From contig JADKIZ010000010.1 in NCBI GenBank assembly GCA_016722445.1, positions 62,001 to 126,000 of the forward strand: a stretch of 64,000 nucleotides of DNA. Reading direction: 5' to 3'. The notes beneath the pieces are model-generated. The model searched no databases. It worked only from the letters and a program-made list of their open reading frames with translations, and was not told where the DNA came from. Numbering within the stretch: position 1 is the stretch's first letter; every line of letters starts with the position of its first letter. This document shows positions 1 through 8,573 of the stretch, in pieces. The translations under genes were made by a program, and so were the position numbers. This DNA comes from Flavobacteriales bacterium (GTDB lineage: Bacteria; Bacteroidota; Bacteroidia; Flavobacteriales_D; Sanyastnellaceae).

Positions 1-2
1 CC

Positions 3-692
3 CAAGATACTTGGAAGAGTAGTCAAAATTTTAGCAGTAGTACGCTATTTGGAAAAGCACCGAATAAATTTCAAACGAATACACGGTCAACTATGGGAAG
101 AGGAGCCGTAGACGCCGCATTGTACCTTGACATCAATCACAACAATGAGAAAGATGTTGGAGAGCCTCTGGTTAAAGGTGTTTCCATAAAAATGAGTCGT
201 GGTGTAGAAGCTAAAATTGACAATGACAGTATTTACAGATTCGTCGCACTAGAACCATATACACGTCATCTACTCAATGTTTCGGAATCGGGACTTGAAC
301 AAATATCATGGCGACTTCCGTTTAAAACGATTGGCGTATATGCCGATCCGAACAGCGTGAAAAGAATATTCATTCCCGTGTTGCCTATGGGTGAGATAGA
401 AGGTCAGGTTACCAAACACCTAGAGAATGGAGGAAATGCACCAGCAGCCAGAATCCCAATCGTTATCGAAGACAGCTCAGGCAAATTGGTTACTCGTGTT
501 TCATCCGATGCGGACGGATATTATAATTATACAGAACTTAAACCGGGGACTTATTGCATTTATGCAGATACCGATGCATTGACACGCGCAGGTTTCCATT
601 CTGAAGTCATGCATGAGGTAATCATTTCGCCATCTGCTGTTGGTGATTTCCACCAAGGAATTGATTTCGTAATTTCCAAGAATTCCGAGTAA
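3..692 (+). CDS. C-terminal part of a large usher-like/SdrD_B-domain surface protein (5' end outside window)
   Basis: The reading frame is open to the window edge, so the ATG at 93 is probably internal and the protein starts upstream. The visible part has two beta-sandwich repeats. The first has the SdrD_B/Cna-B pattern, with an Asp/Asn-rich calcium-loop-like stretch (LDINHNNEKDVGEP). The second has a carboxypeptidase-regulatory-like pattern (DADGYYNYTELKPGTY). This resembles the C-terminal region of alternate chaperone-usher proteins, where such domains end with 'IEGQV'-like strands. The next gene encodes a DUF4402 protein, a family often found beside chaperone-usher-like genes. I infer a role in assembling or anchoring that product at the outer membrane. 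The usher barrel itself is not visible, so a generic surface adhesin remains possible. Confidence 0.6.
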   Translation, partial: QDTWKSSQNFSSSTLFGKAPNKFQTNTRSTMGRGAVDAALYLDINHNNEKDVGEPLVKGVSIKMSRGVEAKIDNDSIYRFVALEPYTRHLLNVSESGLEQISWRLPFKTIGVYADPNSVKRIFIPVLPMGEIEGQVTKHLENGGNAPAARIPIVIEDSSGKLVTRVSSDADGYYNYTELKPGTYCIYADTDALTRAGFHSEVMHEVIISPSAVGDFHQGIDFVISKNSE

Positions 693-927
693 TTCAGTTT
701 AAGGCAATCCTGATGTCAAAGTAGGTTGCCCTTTCATGAAGTGATGACTTTCTTCCGTACTGTTCAACTATTTATTTAAAAGATCTGTGTGCTTTATGCT
801 ACGCAATGCAAAATCTAAGACAGTCGTGTTTTAGAATCAATGAATTTGCAGCGATGGTTACCATGTGCCATAACGCGGATTGTGATCAAATTCAAAATCC
901 GAACATGGTTTCATTTTGAAAAAATGA

Positions 928-942
928 GTCCCACCGTGGGAC
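928..942. promoter_or_regulatory. 15-bp perfect palindrome in the long leader of the DUF4402 gene
   Basis: GTCCCAC-C-GTGGGAC is a 7-1-7 perfect inverted repeat about 155 bases upstream of the DUF4402 start. It lies in a 406-base gene-free stretch (693-1098). With a one-base centre it suits a dimeric regulator site better than an RNA hairpin. The rest of the gap holds a CAAA-rich, A-rich leader (about 1050-1098), which is normal for Bacteroidota translation initiation. I see no other gene there. The regulatory role is inference only. Confidence 0.3.
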
Positions 943-1098
943 AAAATCAAATTGGCACGCACACCCATACAAACTCTAAAACCCTTGATTTACCTAGCCT
1001 TTAGCAATATGTACCATCGCTTTGGCACATCGATTGGCAATAGCGGATCACACAAACAAACAAACAAAAATTTATTCATCAATTAAAAACAAAACAAA

Positions 1099-1608
1099 AT
1101 GAAAAAGTTTATCGTTCTTTCTGTTGCACTTGTTATGACTGTAGGTGCTTTCGCTCAAGGTAACCCAACAGCTTCTGCTACTGCTACCGCTTCTGCTAAC
1201 ATCATCCAGCCTTTGCAAATCGCTAAAACTGCTGATCTTGCTTTCGGTAACATCGCTTCTGGTACTGCTGATGGTACTGTAGTGATCGCAGTTGATGGAG
1301 CTCGTACTTCAACTGGTGGTGTAACTTTGATCGAAGCTGGTAACGTTAGCAATGCTGCTTCATTCGATGTAACCGGTTTGGCTGATGCTTCTTTCACCAT
1401 CGAAGTTCCAACTTCTATCGTGATCGAAACAGCTGGTGGTGCTGACCAAATGACTGTAGACAACTTCGTTTCTAGCCTTGGTGCTGATTCAGTTCTCGAC
1501 GTTAACGGTGAAGCTACTTTGGAAGTTGGTGCTACTTTGAACGTTTCTGCTCAGCAAGCTGCTGGTCTTTACAGCGGAAGCTTCGATGTGATCGTTGCCT
1601 ACAACTAA
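1099..1608 (+). CDS. DUF4402 domain exported protein, probably an abundant surface or fimbrial subunit
   Basis: A 169-residue protein with a signal peptide (MKKFIVLSVALVMTVGAFAQ). The mature start is Ala/Thr/Ser-rich and is followed by the DUF4402 signature IIQPLQIAKTADLAFGNI near residues 36-53. The rest is predicted beta-rich with no cysteines. There is no T9SS sorting domain, so export is probably by Sec plus another outer-membrane route. Codon use is strikingly uniform (GCT for most Ala, GGT for Gly, AAC for Asn, TTC for Phe), unlike its neighbours, which suggests very high expression. The upstream gene is usher-like, and DUF4402 proteins resemble pilus subunits; I infer a major surface polymer subunit. 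A strong intrinsic terminator follows. Confidence 0.8.
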   Translation: MKKFIVLSVALVMTVGAFAQGNPTASATATASANIIQPLQIAKTADLAFGNIASGTADGTVVIAVDGARTSTGGVTLIEAGNVSNAASFDVTGLADASFTIEVPTSIVIETAGGADQMTVDNFVSSLGADSVLDVNGEATLEVGATLNVSAQQAAGLYSGSFDVIVAYN

Positions 1609-1635
1609 GAGTTGATTTTATCACTTGTCATCAAT

Positions 1636-1663
1636 AGAAGGGCTTCGGCCCTTCTTTTTTTTT
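1636..1663 (+). terminator. intrinsic terminator of the DUF4402 gene
   Basis: An eight-base-pair stem AGAAGGGC/GCCCTTCT is closed by a TTCG tetraloop and followed by nine T residues. It starts 27 bases after the stop codon. Confidence 0.9.
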
Positions 1664-1754
1664 GGATTGAATTCATTTTTGGATTGAAGTGGTGTTCATG
1701 AACATCAAAATAATGAATGTGATAATGTGTGTTGGTTTGAAATGATCAATCATT

Positions 1755-2340
1755 ATATCACCCCTTCGGGGTTTACAAGGGATTTGGGCTGTCTCACATT
1801 AGGCTATAATCATTTCACCCCTTCGGGGTTGTGGATGATGTGTGGTTGCGATGATGGGCGAAAAATATTTCAGCCCATCATTGAAGCCAAAAAAGGCCGC
1901 AAAGGAATAGCACGCAAAGACCGCAAAGGAATCCGCACAAACCCCGAAGGGGTGAAATGATTATAGCAAAATAGAGAATGCAATGATGCAGAATCAACCC
2001 CGAAGGGGTGACATGATGGAGCGAACCGGGTTGTAATGATCAATAATCATTTCACCCCTTCGGGGTTATGGATGATGTGTGGTTGCGATTAGGGGTGAAA
2101 TATTTTTCACCCCATCATTGAAGCCAAAAAAGGCCGCAAAGGAATCCGCACAAACCCCGAAAGGGTGAAATGATTATAGCAAAATAGAGAATGCAATGAT
2201 GCAGAATCAACCCCGAAGGGGTGACATGATGGAGCGAACCGGGTTGTAATGATCAATAATCATTTCACCCCGTCGTGTTTATGGATGAAGTGTGGTTGTG
2301 ATGAGGGGTGAAATATTTTTCAACCCATCATTCAAAACCA
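1755..2340. repeat. array of CCCCTTCGGGG palindromes with a 213-bp tandem duplication
   Basis: The stretch between the DUF4402 gene and the giant repeat protein contains about eight copies of an ACCCC-TTC-GGGGT palindrome in both orientations, two of them degenerate (near 2154 and 2264). A perfect 28-bp inverted repeat has arms at 1803-1830 and 1940-1967. The block from 1811 recurs with a 213-base period (TTATAGC at 1961 and 2174), and the first copy carries a 24-base extra segment near 1910-1935. This looks like repetitive extragenic palindrome (REP/REPIN) DNA. Open frames inside it have no protein-like content. No RAYT transposase gene is present in the window. Confidence 0.75.
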
Positions 2341-2343
2341 CCA

Positions 2344-2374
2344 TAAAAAAGCCGCATGAAAATCATGCGGCTTA
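2344..2374 (-). terminator. intrinsic terminator of the giant repeat-protein gene
   Basis: The stem GCCGCATGA/TCATGCGGC (2351-2359 with 2363-2371) has a three-base loop. Read on the minus strand, it is followed by a run of six T. It lies 22 bases past the stop codon at 2396. Confidence 0.85.
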
Positions 2375-2395
2375 TTATTATTTGGAAAGATTATA

Positions 2396-5300
2396 CTATT
2401 TGATGATTATACGCTGGTTGCCGATACCATCCATTTCTATATGGTATAAACCAGATGCCCAACCAGATGTATTTACTTCTGTCACGATACCATCAAGTTT
2501 TTCTGACATCATCAATTTACCTGTGCAGTCAAATACACGAAACTCGGCATTGCTTGCTTTGTTCAGGCGGATCACAAATTGTCCGTCTGCTGGTATTGGA
2601 TAAATGGTAAACATGTTTTCATCCATTTCTCCTACACTCACAGGACAATCTTCACATGAACTGAAACAAACTTCAGGAAGAGTTACATCACTTTGATTGG
2701 TGGTGAATGATCTGTTGTATCCACCAAAGCCATCATCCACACCACATGCAAATGGAACTGTTTCTACTCCAGTAAAATCCGAACCATTGATAAACTTGTA
2801 TGTGAGTTGAGTATTCTCACTAACAGAAACTGTCGCTGTGTAAACATTATCTACTGTGTTCGTCATAGGTGTTGCATTCGCAGAGAATCCGTTGAACGAA
2901 CCTGCAAGATGAACTCCATTAGCACTGATGGTATTTTGTCCCATGTCCACCTGGAAGGTAACGTCCAGCATATTCACTACGGTACAATTCCCACATTCAT
3001 TGAAACAAACAAGTGCAAGCGTTTCATTCGCTGTTCCTGCATCATAAACACGATTGAAATTGGCGGAACCGTCATCTTCACCGCATGTTGCAGGAACTGA
3101 TTCTGCGCCAACCCAATCACTTCCGTTCAGGAATTTATAGTTCACGTGTTCTCCTGAATTGAGCACGACTACAGCTTGATAATGGTTGGGTTCATATTCA
3201 CTCAACTGTGTTGCTGTCTCATCCCAGTTGTTGAAACTGCCTGCAATAAACACTCCTGTTGCATCCACAACCTGATTACTCATATCGACACGGAAGGTCA
3301 CGAGAACCGGAGTAAATGGTGCGCAATCTTCGCATTCGGAGAAACAAACAGGTCCATACAAAGTATCTGATTCGTTCACATTCAATATGCGGTTATACCC
3401 ACCGAATCCATTGTCTTGTCCGCAAGCTGCAGGAACTGGCTCCTGCCCCGTCCATGCGTTGCCGTTGATAAATACAAACAACACCTGACTATTGGTATCA
3501 ATGGCGGTGGTGTATTCATAAATGCCATCACTGTCTGCATCGGTCATCAATGATGATGCTGGATTCCATCCTTGGAAACTTCCAGCAATGTGAACTCCAT
3601 CCGCACTCACTGTTTCATTGGCCATATTCACCTGGAAAGTGACATTGACTGTTGTTGGCACAACTACATCTTCACAATCAACACACGCACCGAAACAAAC
3701 TGGTCCAAAGGTCATGTCTTGTGTGCCGATCGCAATGCTTCTATTCAATCCTCCAAATCCATCATCAATACCACATACAGCAGGAACTGATTCGCTCATC
3801 GGCCAATCATTTCCATTGAGAAAACGGAATTGTGCAAATGAGTTGACCTGAGCTTCAAGTGTTACTTCGTAAATGCCATCTGCATCGGTATCGGTCATTG
3901 GTGTGGAAGCCGGATCCCAACCTTGTATTGAACCTGCAAGGTGTACTCCGTTGGCATCAACAACAACATCCGACATGTTCACGAGGAAGGTCACATTGAC
4001 CGTCGCAGGATTGGTAATACAATCTGTGCATGCTCCAAAGCACATCGGACCAAAAGTCACATCCACACTGCCGGTTTCTAGAAGACGATTATTGCCTCCG
4101 TTACCATCAGGTAATCCGCATGAAGCAGGAACAATTTCTACTCCATCGAAAGTATTGCCATTGATGAATTTGAAACTGAGGTTAGCCCATTCATCTGCTT
4201 CGATCGTTACAGAATAAACACCATCACCATCAACATCAGTCATTGCTGTGGATGCCGGATCCCATCCCTGGAAATTTCCAACCAAATGAACACCATCTGG
4301 AGATACTGTTTGCTCATTCATATTCACGAGGAAGGTGATTTGGTTGGTAGCTGTTGTCACACAATTTGAACATTCATTGAAACAAACCACAGGAAGGACT
4401 ACATCCGTTTCGCCAACTATGGTCTTTCTGGAAACGCCATAGATCCCGTAGGATTCACCACATGCAAGTGGCACATCTTCTTCACCGAGGAAATTATCAC
4501 CATTTACAAATTGATACCAGATGGTGTCGCCTGCTAGATAGCTGAGCGTTACTTCATAAACTCCATCGGCATTGTCATCGGTAAGTGCAACTTGATTAGC
4601 AGGTGTCAAAGAAGAAATTGCAAGCAAGGTCACGCCAGCTGCGTCTACGACTTCATTCACCATATTCACCCTGAAGGTGATGTCATACATTCCTGGATCA
4701 ACGATGATACAAGCTTCGCAAGTTGCGAAACACACAATATCGAGAACGATGTCTTCTTCAACAATATCAAGTGAACGGTTGTAACCACCAAAGCCATTAC
4801 TGATGCCACATGTCATCGGCACAACTTCCTGACCAGTCCATGCATTTCCATTGATGAATACATATTGAATGGTCGAATTGGTGTCGATCGCAGCAGTGAA
4901 TTCATAGACACCATCTAGGTCGCTGTCTGTCATCGCACTTGTAGCTGGATTCCATCCCTGGAAACTTCCGGCAATGTGAACACCATTCGGACTAACAGTT
5001 TCATTGTTCATGTCAACATAAAAAGTCACATCAACAGTAAGCGGCTGTACAACACTTTCACACGCTGTGCAAGCACTGTAACAAATGGTATCTGTTATGA
5101 TATTGATATCCGCAACGGTCAAAGAGCGGTTGTATCCGCCAAAGCCATTGTCAACGCCACAAGACGATGGAACACTTTCTTGTCCACCGAATGTGTCACC
5201 GTTGATGAAAGTGTACAATAAACTGGTGTTCGAATCAACGGCTACGGTGGCGGTAAAGACGCCATCCGCATCGGCATCAGTCAACGGTGTTGATGCGGCA

Positions 5301-6337
5301 TTCCAACCTTGAAAATTACCTGCAATGTGAACGCCATTAGGACTAACTGTTTCATTATTCAAATCAACATAAAACGTTACATCCACCGTCGTTGGTTCAA
5401 CGATGATTTCGCATGCGGTACATGTTCCGAAACAAACTGTGTCGGCAGAAAGATCAAAATCGACAACTGCAAGTGAACGATTGTAACCTCCAAATCCATT
5501 GTCAACACCACAAGCTGCAGGAACAGTTTCCTGACCAGCATAAGTATTGCCGTTGAGGAAAACATAACTCAATGTAGTATTGGCTTCAACAGATGCAGTG
5601 TATTCGTATACGCCATCAGCATCCACATCCGTCATCGGTGAGCCATCTTCAACCCATCCTTGGAAACTACCCACGACATGAACGCCGTTCGGACTTACAG
5701 TCTCATTATTCAAATCAACATAAAACGTTACACCCACCATCGTTGGTTCAACGATGATTTCGCATGCGGTACATGTTCCGAAACAAACTGTGTCGGCAGA
5801 AAGATCAACATCGACAACTGCAAGAGAACGATTGTACGCTCCGAATCCATTGTCAACACCGCAAGCTGCAGGAACAGTTTCCTGACCAGCATAAGTATTG
5901 CCGTTGAGGAAAACATAACTCAAAGTAGTATTAGCTTCAACAGATGCCGTGTATTCATATACACCATCAGCATCCACATCTGTCATCGGTGAGCCATCTT
6001 CAATCCATCCCTGGAAACTACCCACGACATGAACGCCGTTCGGACTTACAGTCTCATTATTCAAATCAACATAAAATGTTACGTCAACTATCGTTGGTTC
6101 AACGATGATTTCACAAGCAGTACATGTTCCGAAACAAACTGTGTCGGCAGAAAGATCAACATCGACAACTGCAAGAGAACGATTGTACGCTCCGAATCCA
6201 TTGTCAACACCGCAAGCTGCAGGAACAGTTTCCTGACCAGCATAAGTATTGCCATTGAGGAAAACATAACTCAAGGTAGTATTTGCTTCAACAGATGCAG
6301 TGTATTCATACACACCATCAGCATCCACATCGGTCAT
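2396..6337 (-). CDS. C-terminal part of a giant T9SS surface protein of starch-binding-like repeats (separated from its N-terminus by a frameshift)
   Basis: This 1313-residue frame is the continuation of the gene that starts at 8337. Its 'start' MTDVDADG is the middle of repeat 5, so it is not an independent gene. It holds the end of repeat 5 and repeats 6-15. Each repeat is about 117 residues of the pattern VTFxVDMxNxxVSxxGVHxAG-SFQGW, then TDxDxDGVYE, FxNGxxxxGxExVPxxCG, NRS and CFGxCxxC. This resembles E-set/CBM20- or CBM48-like carbohydrate-binding domains, with four conserved cysteines per unit. The last 75 residues form a T9SS type A sorting domain (MFTIYPIPADGQFVIRL ... GLYHIEMDG). Repeats 8-15 are diverged, while repeats 1-7 are nearly identical. 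The likely role is a secreted, surface-attached glycan-binding or adhesive protein. Confidence 0.8.
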   Translation of the reverse strand: MTDVDADGVYEYTASVEANTTLSYVFLNGNTYAGQETVPAACGVDNGFGAYNRSLAVVDVDLSADTVCFGTCTACEIIVEPTIVDVTFYVDLNNETVSPNGVHVVGSFQGWIEDGSPMTDVDADGVYEYTASVEANTTLSYVFLNGNTYAGQETVPAACGVDNGFGAYNRSLAVVDVDLSADTVCFGTCTACEIIVEPTMVGVTFYVDLNNETVSPNGVHVVGSFQGWVEDGSPMTDVDADGVYEYTASVEANTTLSYVFLNGNTYAGQETVPAACGVDNGFGGYNRSLAVVDFDLSADTVCFGTCTACEIIVEPTTVDVTFYVDLNNETVSPNGVHIAGNFQGWNAASTPLTDADADGVFTATVAVDSNTSLLYTFINGDTFGGQESVPSSCGVDNGFGGYNRSLTVADINIITDTICYSACTACESVVQPLTVDVTFYVDMNNETVSPNGVHIAGSFQGWNPATSAMTDSDLDGVYEFTAAIDTNSTIQYVFINGNAWTGQEVVPMTCGISNGFGGYNRSLDIVEEDIVLDIVCFATCEACIIVDPGMYDITFRVNMVNEVVDAAGVTLLAISSLTPANQVALTDDNADGVYEVTLSYLAGDTIWYQFVNGDNFLGEEDVPLACGESYGIYGVSRKTIVGETDVVLPVVCFNECSNCVTTATNQITFLVNMNEQTVSPDGVHLVGNFQGWDPASTAMTDVDGDGVYSVTIEADEWANLSFKFINGNTFDGVEIVPASCGLPDGNGGNNRLLETGSVDVTFGPMCFGACTDCITNPATVNVTFLVNMSDVVVDANGVHLAGSIQGWDPASTPMTDTDADGIYEVTLEAQVNSFAQFRFLNGNDWPMSESVPAVCGIDDGFGGLNRSIAIGTQDMTFGPVCFGACVDCEDVVVPTTVNVTFQVNMANETVSADGVHIAGSFQGWNPASSLMTDADSDGIYEYTTAIDTNSQVLFVFINGNAWTGQEPVPAACGQDNGFGGYNRILNVNESDTLYGPVCFSECEDCAPFTPVLVTFRVDMSNQVVDATGVFIAGSFNNWDETATQLSEYEPNHYQAVVVLNSGEHVNYKFLNGSDWVGAESVPATCGEDDGSANFNRVYDAGTANETLALVCFNECGNCTVVNMLDVTFQVDMGQNTISANGVHLAGSFNGFSANATPMTNTVDNVYTATVSVSENTQLTYKFINGSDFTGVETVPFACGVDDGFGGYNRSFTTNQSDVTLPEVCFSSCEDCPVSVGEMDENMFTIYPIPADGQFVIRLNKASNAEFRVFDCTGKLMMSEKLDGIVTEVNTSGWASGLYHIEMDGIGNQRIIIK

Positions 6338-7842
6338 CGGTGAGCCATCTTCAATCCATCCCTGAAACTACCCACGACATGAACGCCGTTCGGACTTACA
6401 GTCTCATTATTCAGATCAACATAAAATGTTACGTCAACTATCGTTGGTTCAACGATGATTTCACAAGCAGTACATGTTCCGAAACAAACTGTGTCGGCAG
6501 AAAGATCAACATCGACAACTGCAAGAGAACGATTGTACGCTCCGAATCCATTATCAACACCGCAAGCTGCAGGAACAGTTTCCTGACCAGCATAAGTATT
6601 GCCATTGAGGAAAACATAACTCAAGGTAGTATTTGCTTCAACAGATGCAGTGTATTCATACACACCATCAGCATCCACATCGGTCATCGGTGAGCCATCT
6701 TCAATCCATCCTTGGAAACTACCCACGACATGAACGCCATTAGGACTAACTGTTTCATTATTCAAATCAACATAAAACGTTACATCCACCGTCGTTGGTT
6801 CAACGATGATTTCGCATGCGGTACATGTTCCGAAACAAACTGTGTCGGCAGAAAGATCAACATCGACAACTGCAAGTGAACGATTGTAACCTCCAAATCC
6901 ATTGTCAACACCACAAGCTGCAGGAACAGTTTCCTGACCAGCATAAGTATTGCCGTTGAGGAAAACATAACTCAAGGTAGTATTTGCTTCAACAGATGCA
7001 GTGTATTCATACACACCATCAGCATCCACATCGGTCATCGGTGAGCCATCTTCAATCCATCCTTGGAAACTACCCACGACATGAACGCCGTTCGGACTTA
7101 CTGTCTCATTGTTCAAATCAACATAAAACGTCACATCAACCATCGTTGGTTCAACGATGATTTCACAAGCAGTACATGTTCCGAAACAAACTGTGTCGGC
7201 AGAAAGATCAACTTCGACAACTGCAAGAGAACGATTGTAACCTCCGAATCCATTGTCAACACCACAAGCTGCAGGAACAGTTTCCTGACCAGCATAAGTA
7301 TTGCCATTGAGGAAAACATAACTCAAGGTAGTATTTGCTTCAACAGATGCAGTGTATTCGTATACGCCATCAGCATCCACATCCGTCATCGGTGAGCCAT
7401 CTTCAATCCATCCTTGGAAACTACCCACGACATGAACGCCGTTCGGACTTACAGTCTCATTATTCAAATCAACATAAAATGTTACGTCAACTATCGTTGG
7501 TTCAACGATGATTTCACAAGCAGTACATGTTCCGAAACAAACGGTGTCGGCAGAAAGATCAACATCGACAACTGCAAGAGAACGATTGTAACCTCCAAAT
7601 CCATTGTCAACACCGCAAGCTGCAGGAACAGTTTCCTGACCAGCATAAGTATTGCCATTGAGGAAAACATAACTCAATGTATTATTTGCTTCAACAGATG
7701 CAGTGTATTCATATACACCATCAGCATCCACAGCTGTCATCGGTGAGCCATCTTCAATCCATCCCTGGAAACTACCCACGACATGAACGCCGTTTGGACT
7801 TACTATCTCATTATTCAAATCAACATAAAACGTTACGTCCAC
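5386..7842 (-). repeat. seven nearly identical 351-bp tandem repeats inside the giant surface-protein gene
   Basis: The element CCATCC(C/T)TGGAAAC recurs at 5654, 6005, 6356, 6706, 7057, 7408 and about 7759. The spacing is 351 bases except 350 across the deletion. The unit encodes 117 residues and differs at only scattered, mostly synonymous positions. Repeats further toward the C-terminus are diverged at the DNA level, so the promoter-proximal half looks recently amplified or homogenised. Confidence 0.9.
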
Positions 7843-8337
7843 GAGCAAAGTATCCGACCATTGTGTCGCGCCACTCAAGGAACCATCGCCTGTGTAGTAC
7901 CACGGACCAGAACCAGTGAGAAATGTACCGGCAGTCCAAAGTCCCGCTGAGGCGGCCACATTTTCACGTCCTTGTCCAGAATCACCATATTGAAAAAAAT
8001 CAACCATGTTTGACGGAACAGTAAATGCACCCGTCGGCAGGAAAAGTCCAAGATCACTCGAAGTGGTATTGAATCCCGAAGAAGAGTTCCAAGCCACGGT
8101 AACACTTTCATCGGGCGACAAATTGAGGTCGCCAGCGACGATACTCACTTGAGGTTGTGACAAACTGGTGTATTCAAACAAAGCACAAAAGCGATAAGTG
8201 CTGATGTTGATGGTTGTTGAACCGTAATTTCTGATGGTAATTTCATTTGTTACCGGATTCACGTAAGTGAACTTGAGCTGTGCCATGGATTGGAAAACCA
8301 ACAAGGCAAAGCCAAGCGAGAATAGAATTCGTTTCAT
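6334..8337 (-). CDS. N-terminal part of the giant T9SS repeat protein (truncated by a one-base deletion)
   Basis: The frame begins with a clear signal peptide (MKRILFSLGFALLVFQSMAQ). An approximately 150-residue lamin-tail-like domain follows (TYVNPVTNEITIRNYG ... PSNMVDFFQYGDSGQG), then repeats 1-4 and the first third of repeat 5. There the sequence changes from the expected GSFQGWIEDGSP to GSFRDGLKMAHR and stops. The cause is visible: every other copy reads CCTGGAAAC (plus strand), but near 6361-6366 this copy reads CCTGAAAC, one G short. Restoring that base joins this frame to the one ending at 2396 and gives a protein of about 1980 residues. It is either a real inactivating or phase-switching change, or a consensus error in a nearly identical repeat. 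Confidence 0.8.
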   Translation of the reverse strand: MKRILFSLGFALLVFQSMAQLKFTYVNPVTNEITIRNYGSTTINISTYRFCALFEYTSLSQPQVSIVAGDLNLSPDESVTVAWNSSSGFNTTSSDLGLFLPTGAFTVPSNMVDFFQYGDSGQGRENVAASAGLWTAGTFLTGSGPWYYTGDGSLSGATQWSDTLLVDVTFYVDLNNEIVSPNGVHVVGSFQGWIEDGSPMTAVDADGVYEYTASVEANNTLSYVFLNGNTYAGQETVPAACGVDNGFGGYNRSLAVVDVDLSADTVCFGTCTACEIIVEPTIVDVTFYVDLNNETVSPNGVHVVGSFQGWIEDGSPMTDVDADGVYEYTASVEANTTLSYVFLNGNTYAGQETVPAACGVDNGFGGYNRSLAVVEVDLSADTVCFGTCTACEIIVEPTMVDVTFYVDLNNETVSPNGVHVVGSFQGWIEDGSPMTDVDADGVYEYTASVEANTTLSYVFLNGNTYAGQETVPAACGVDNGFGGYNRSLAVVDVDLSADTVCFGTCTACEIIVEPTTVDVTFYVDLNNETVSPNGVHVVGSFQGWIEDGSPMTDVDADGVYEYTASVEANTTLSYVFLNGNTYAGQETVPAACGVDNGFGAYNRSLAVVDVDLSADTVCFGTCTACEIIVEPTIVDVTFYVDLNNETVSPNGVHVVGSFRDGLKMAHR

Positions 8338-8369
8338 GTGGTAATTAAGTATTTTTTGCTAAGCAATGG

Positions 8370-8377
8370 CGAATATA
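8370..8377 (-). promoter_or_regulatory. candidate -7 promoter element of the giant repeat-protein gene
   Basis: On the minus strand the sequence is TATATTCG, one base from the Bacteroidota TAnnTTTG consensus. It is 32 bases upstream of the start codon. No clear -33 element is visible. Confidence 0.35.
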
Positions 8378-8573
8378 AGTGTTCTATATACACTAACTAA
8401 CGTTTTCATGTCAAAAGACCCTCGGTCCGATTGTAATTTTCGGCGCAGTTATTCGTCTGAGTATTTTGGACAGGTATTTGAAATACAACCGAGGTTGCTT
8501 TTACCCTGTTCAACAGGATGAATTTTGAATTATAGCGCTATAAATGAAAGGCCTGTCATGAATGGCCACACAC

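Noticed and set aside
1155..1463. 102-codon minus-strand frame opposite the DUF4402 gene
   Set aside because: Antisense shadow caused by the uniform codon use of the real gene.
1727..1960. 77-codon frame with FTPSGFTRD-like repeats
   Set aside because: It lies inside the REP-like palindrome array, and its sequence is only a translation of that repeat.
6283..6693. Plus-strand open frames of 60-136 codons across the 351-bp repeats (repeating MNAVRTYSLIIQ)
   Set aside because: They are antisense shadows of the repeat-protein gene. They recur with its period and have no independent protein character.
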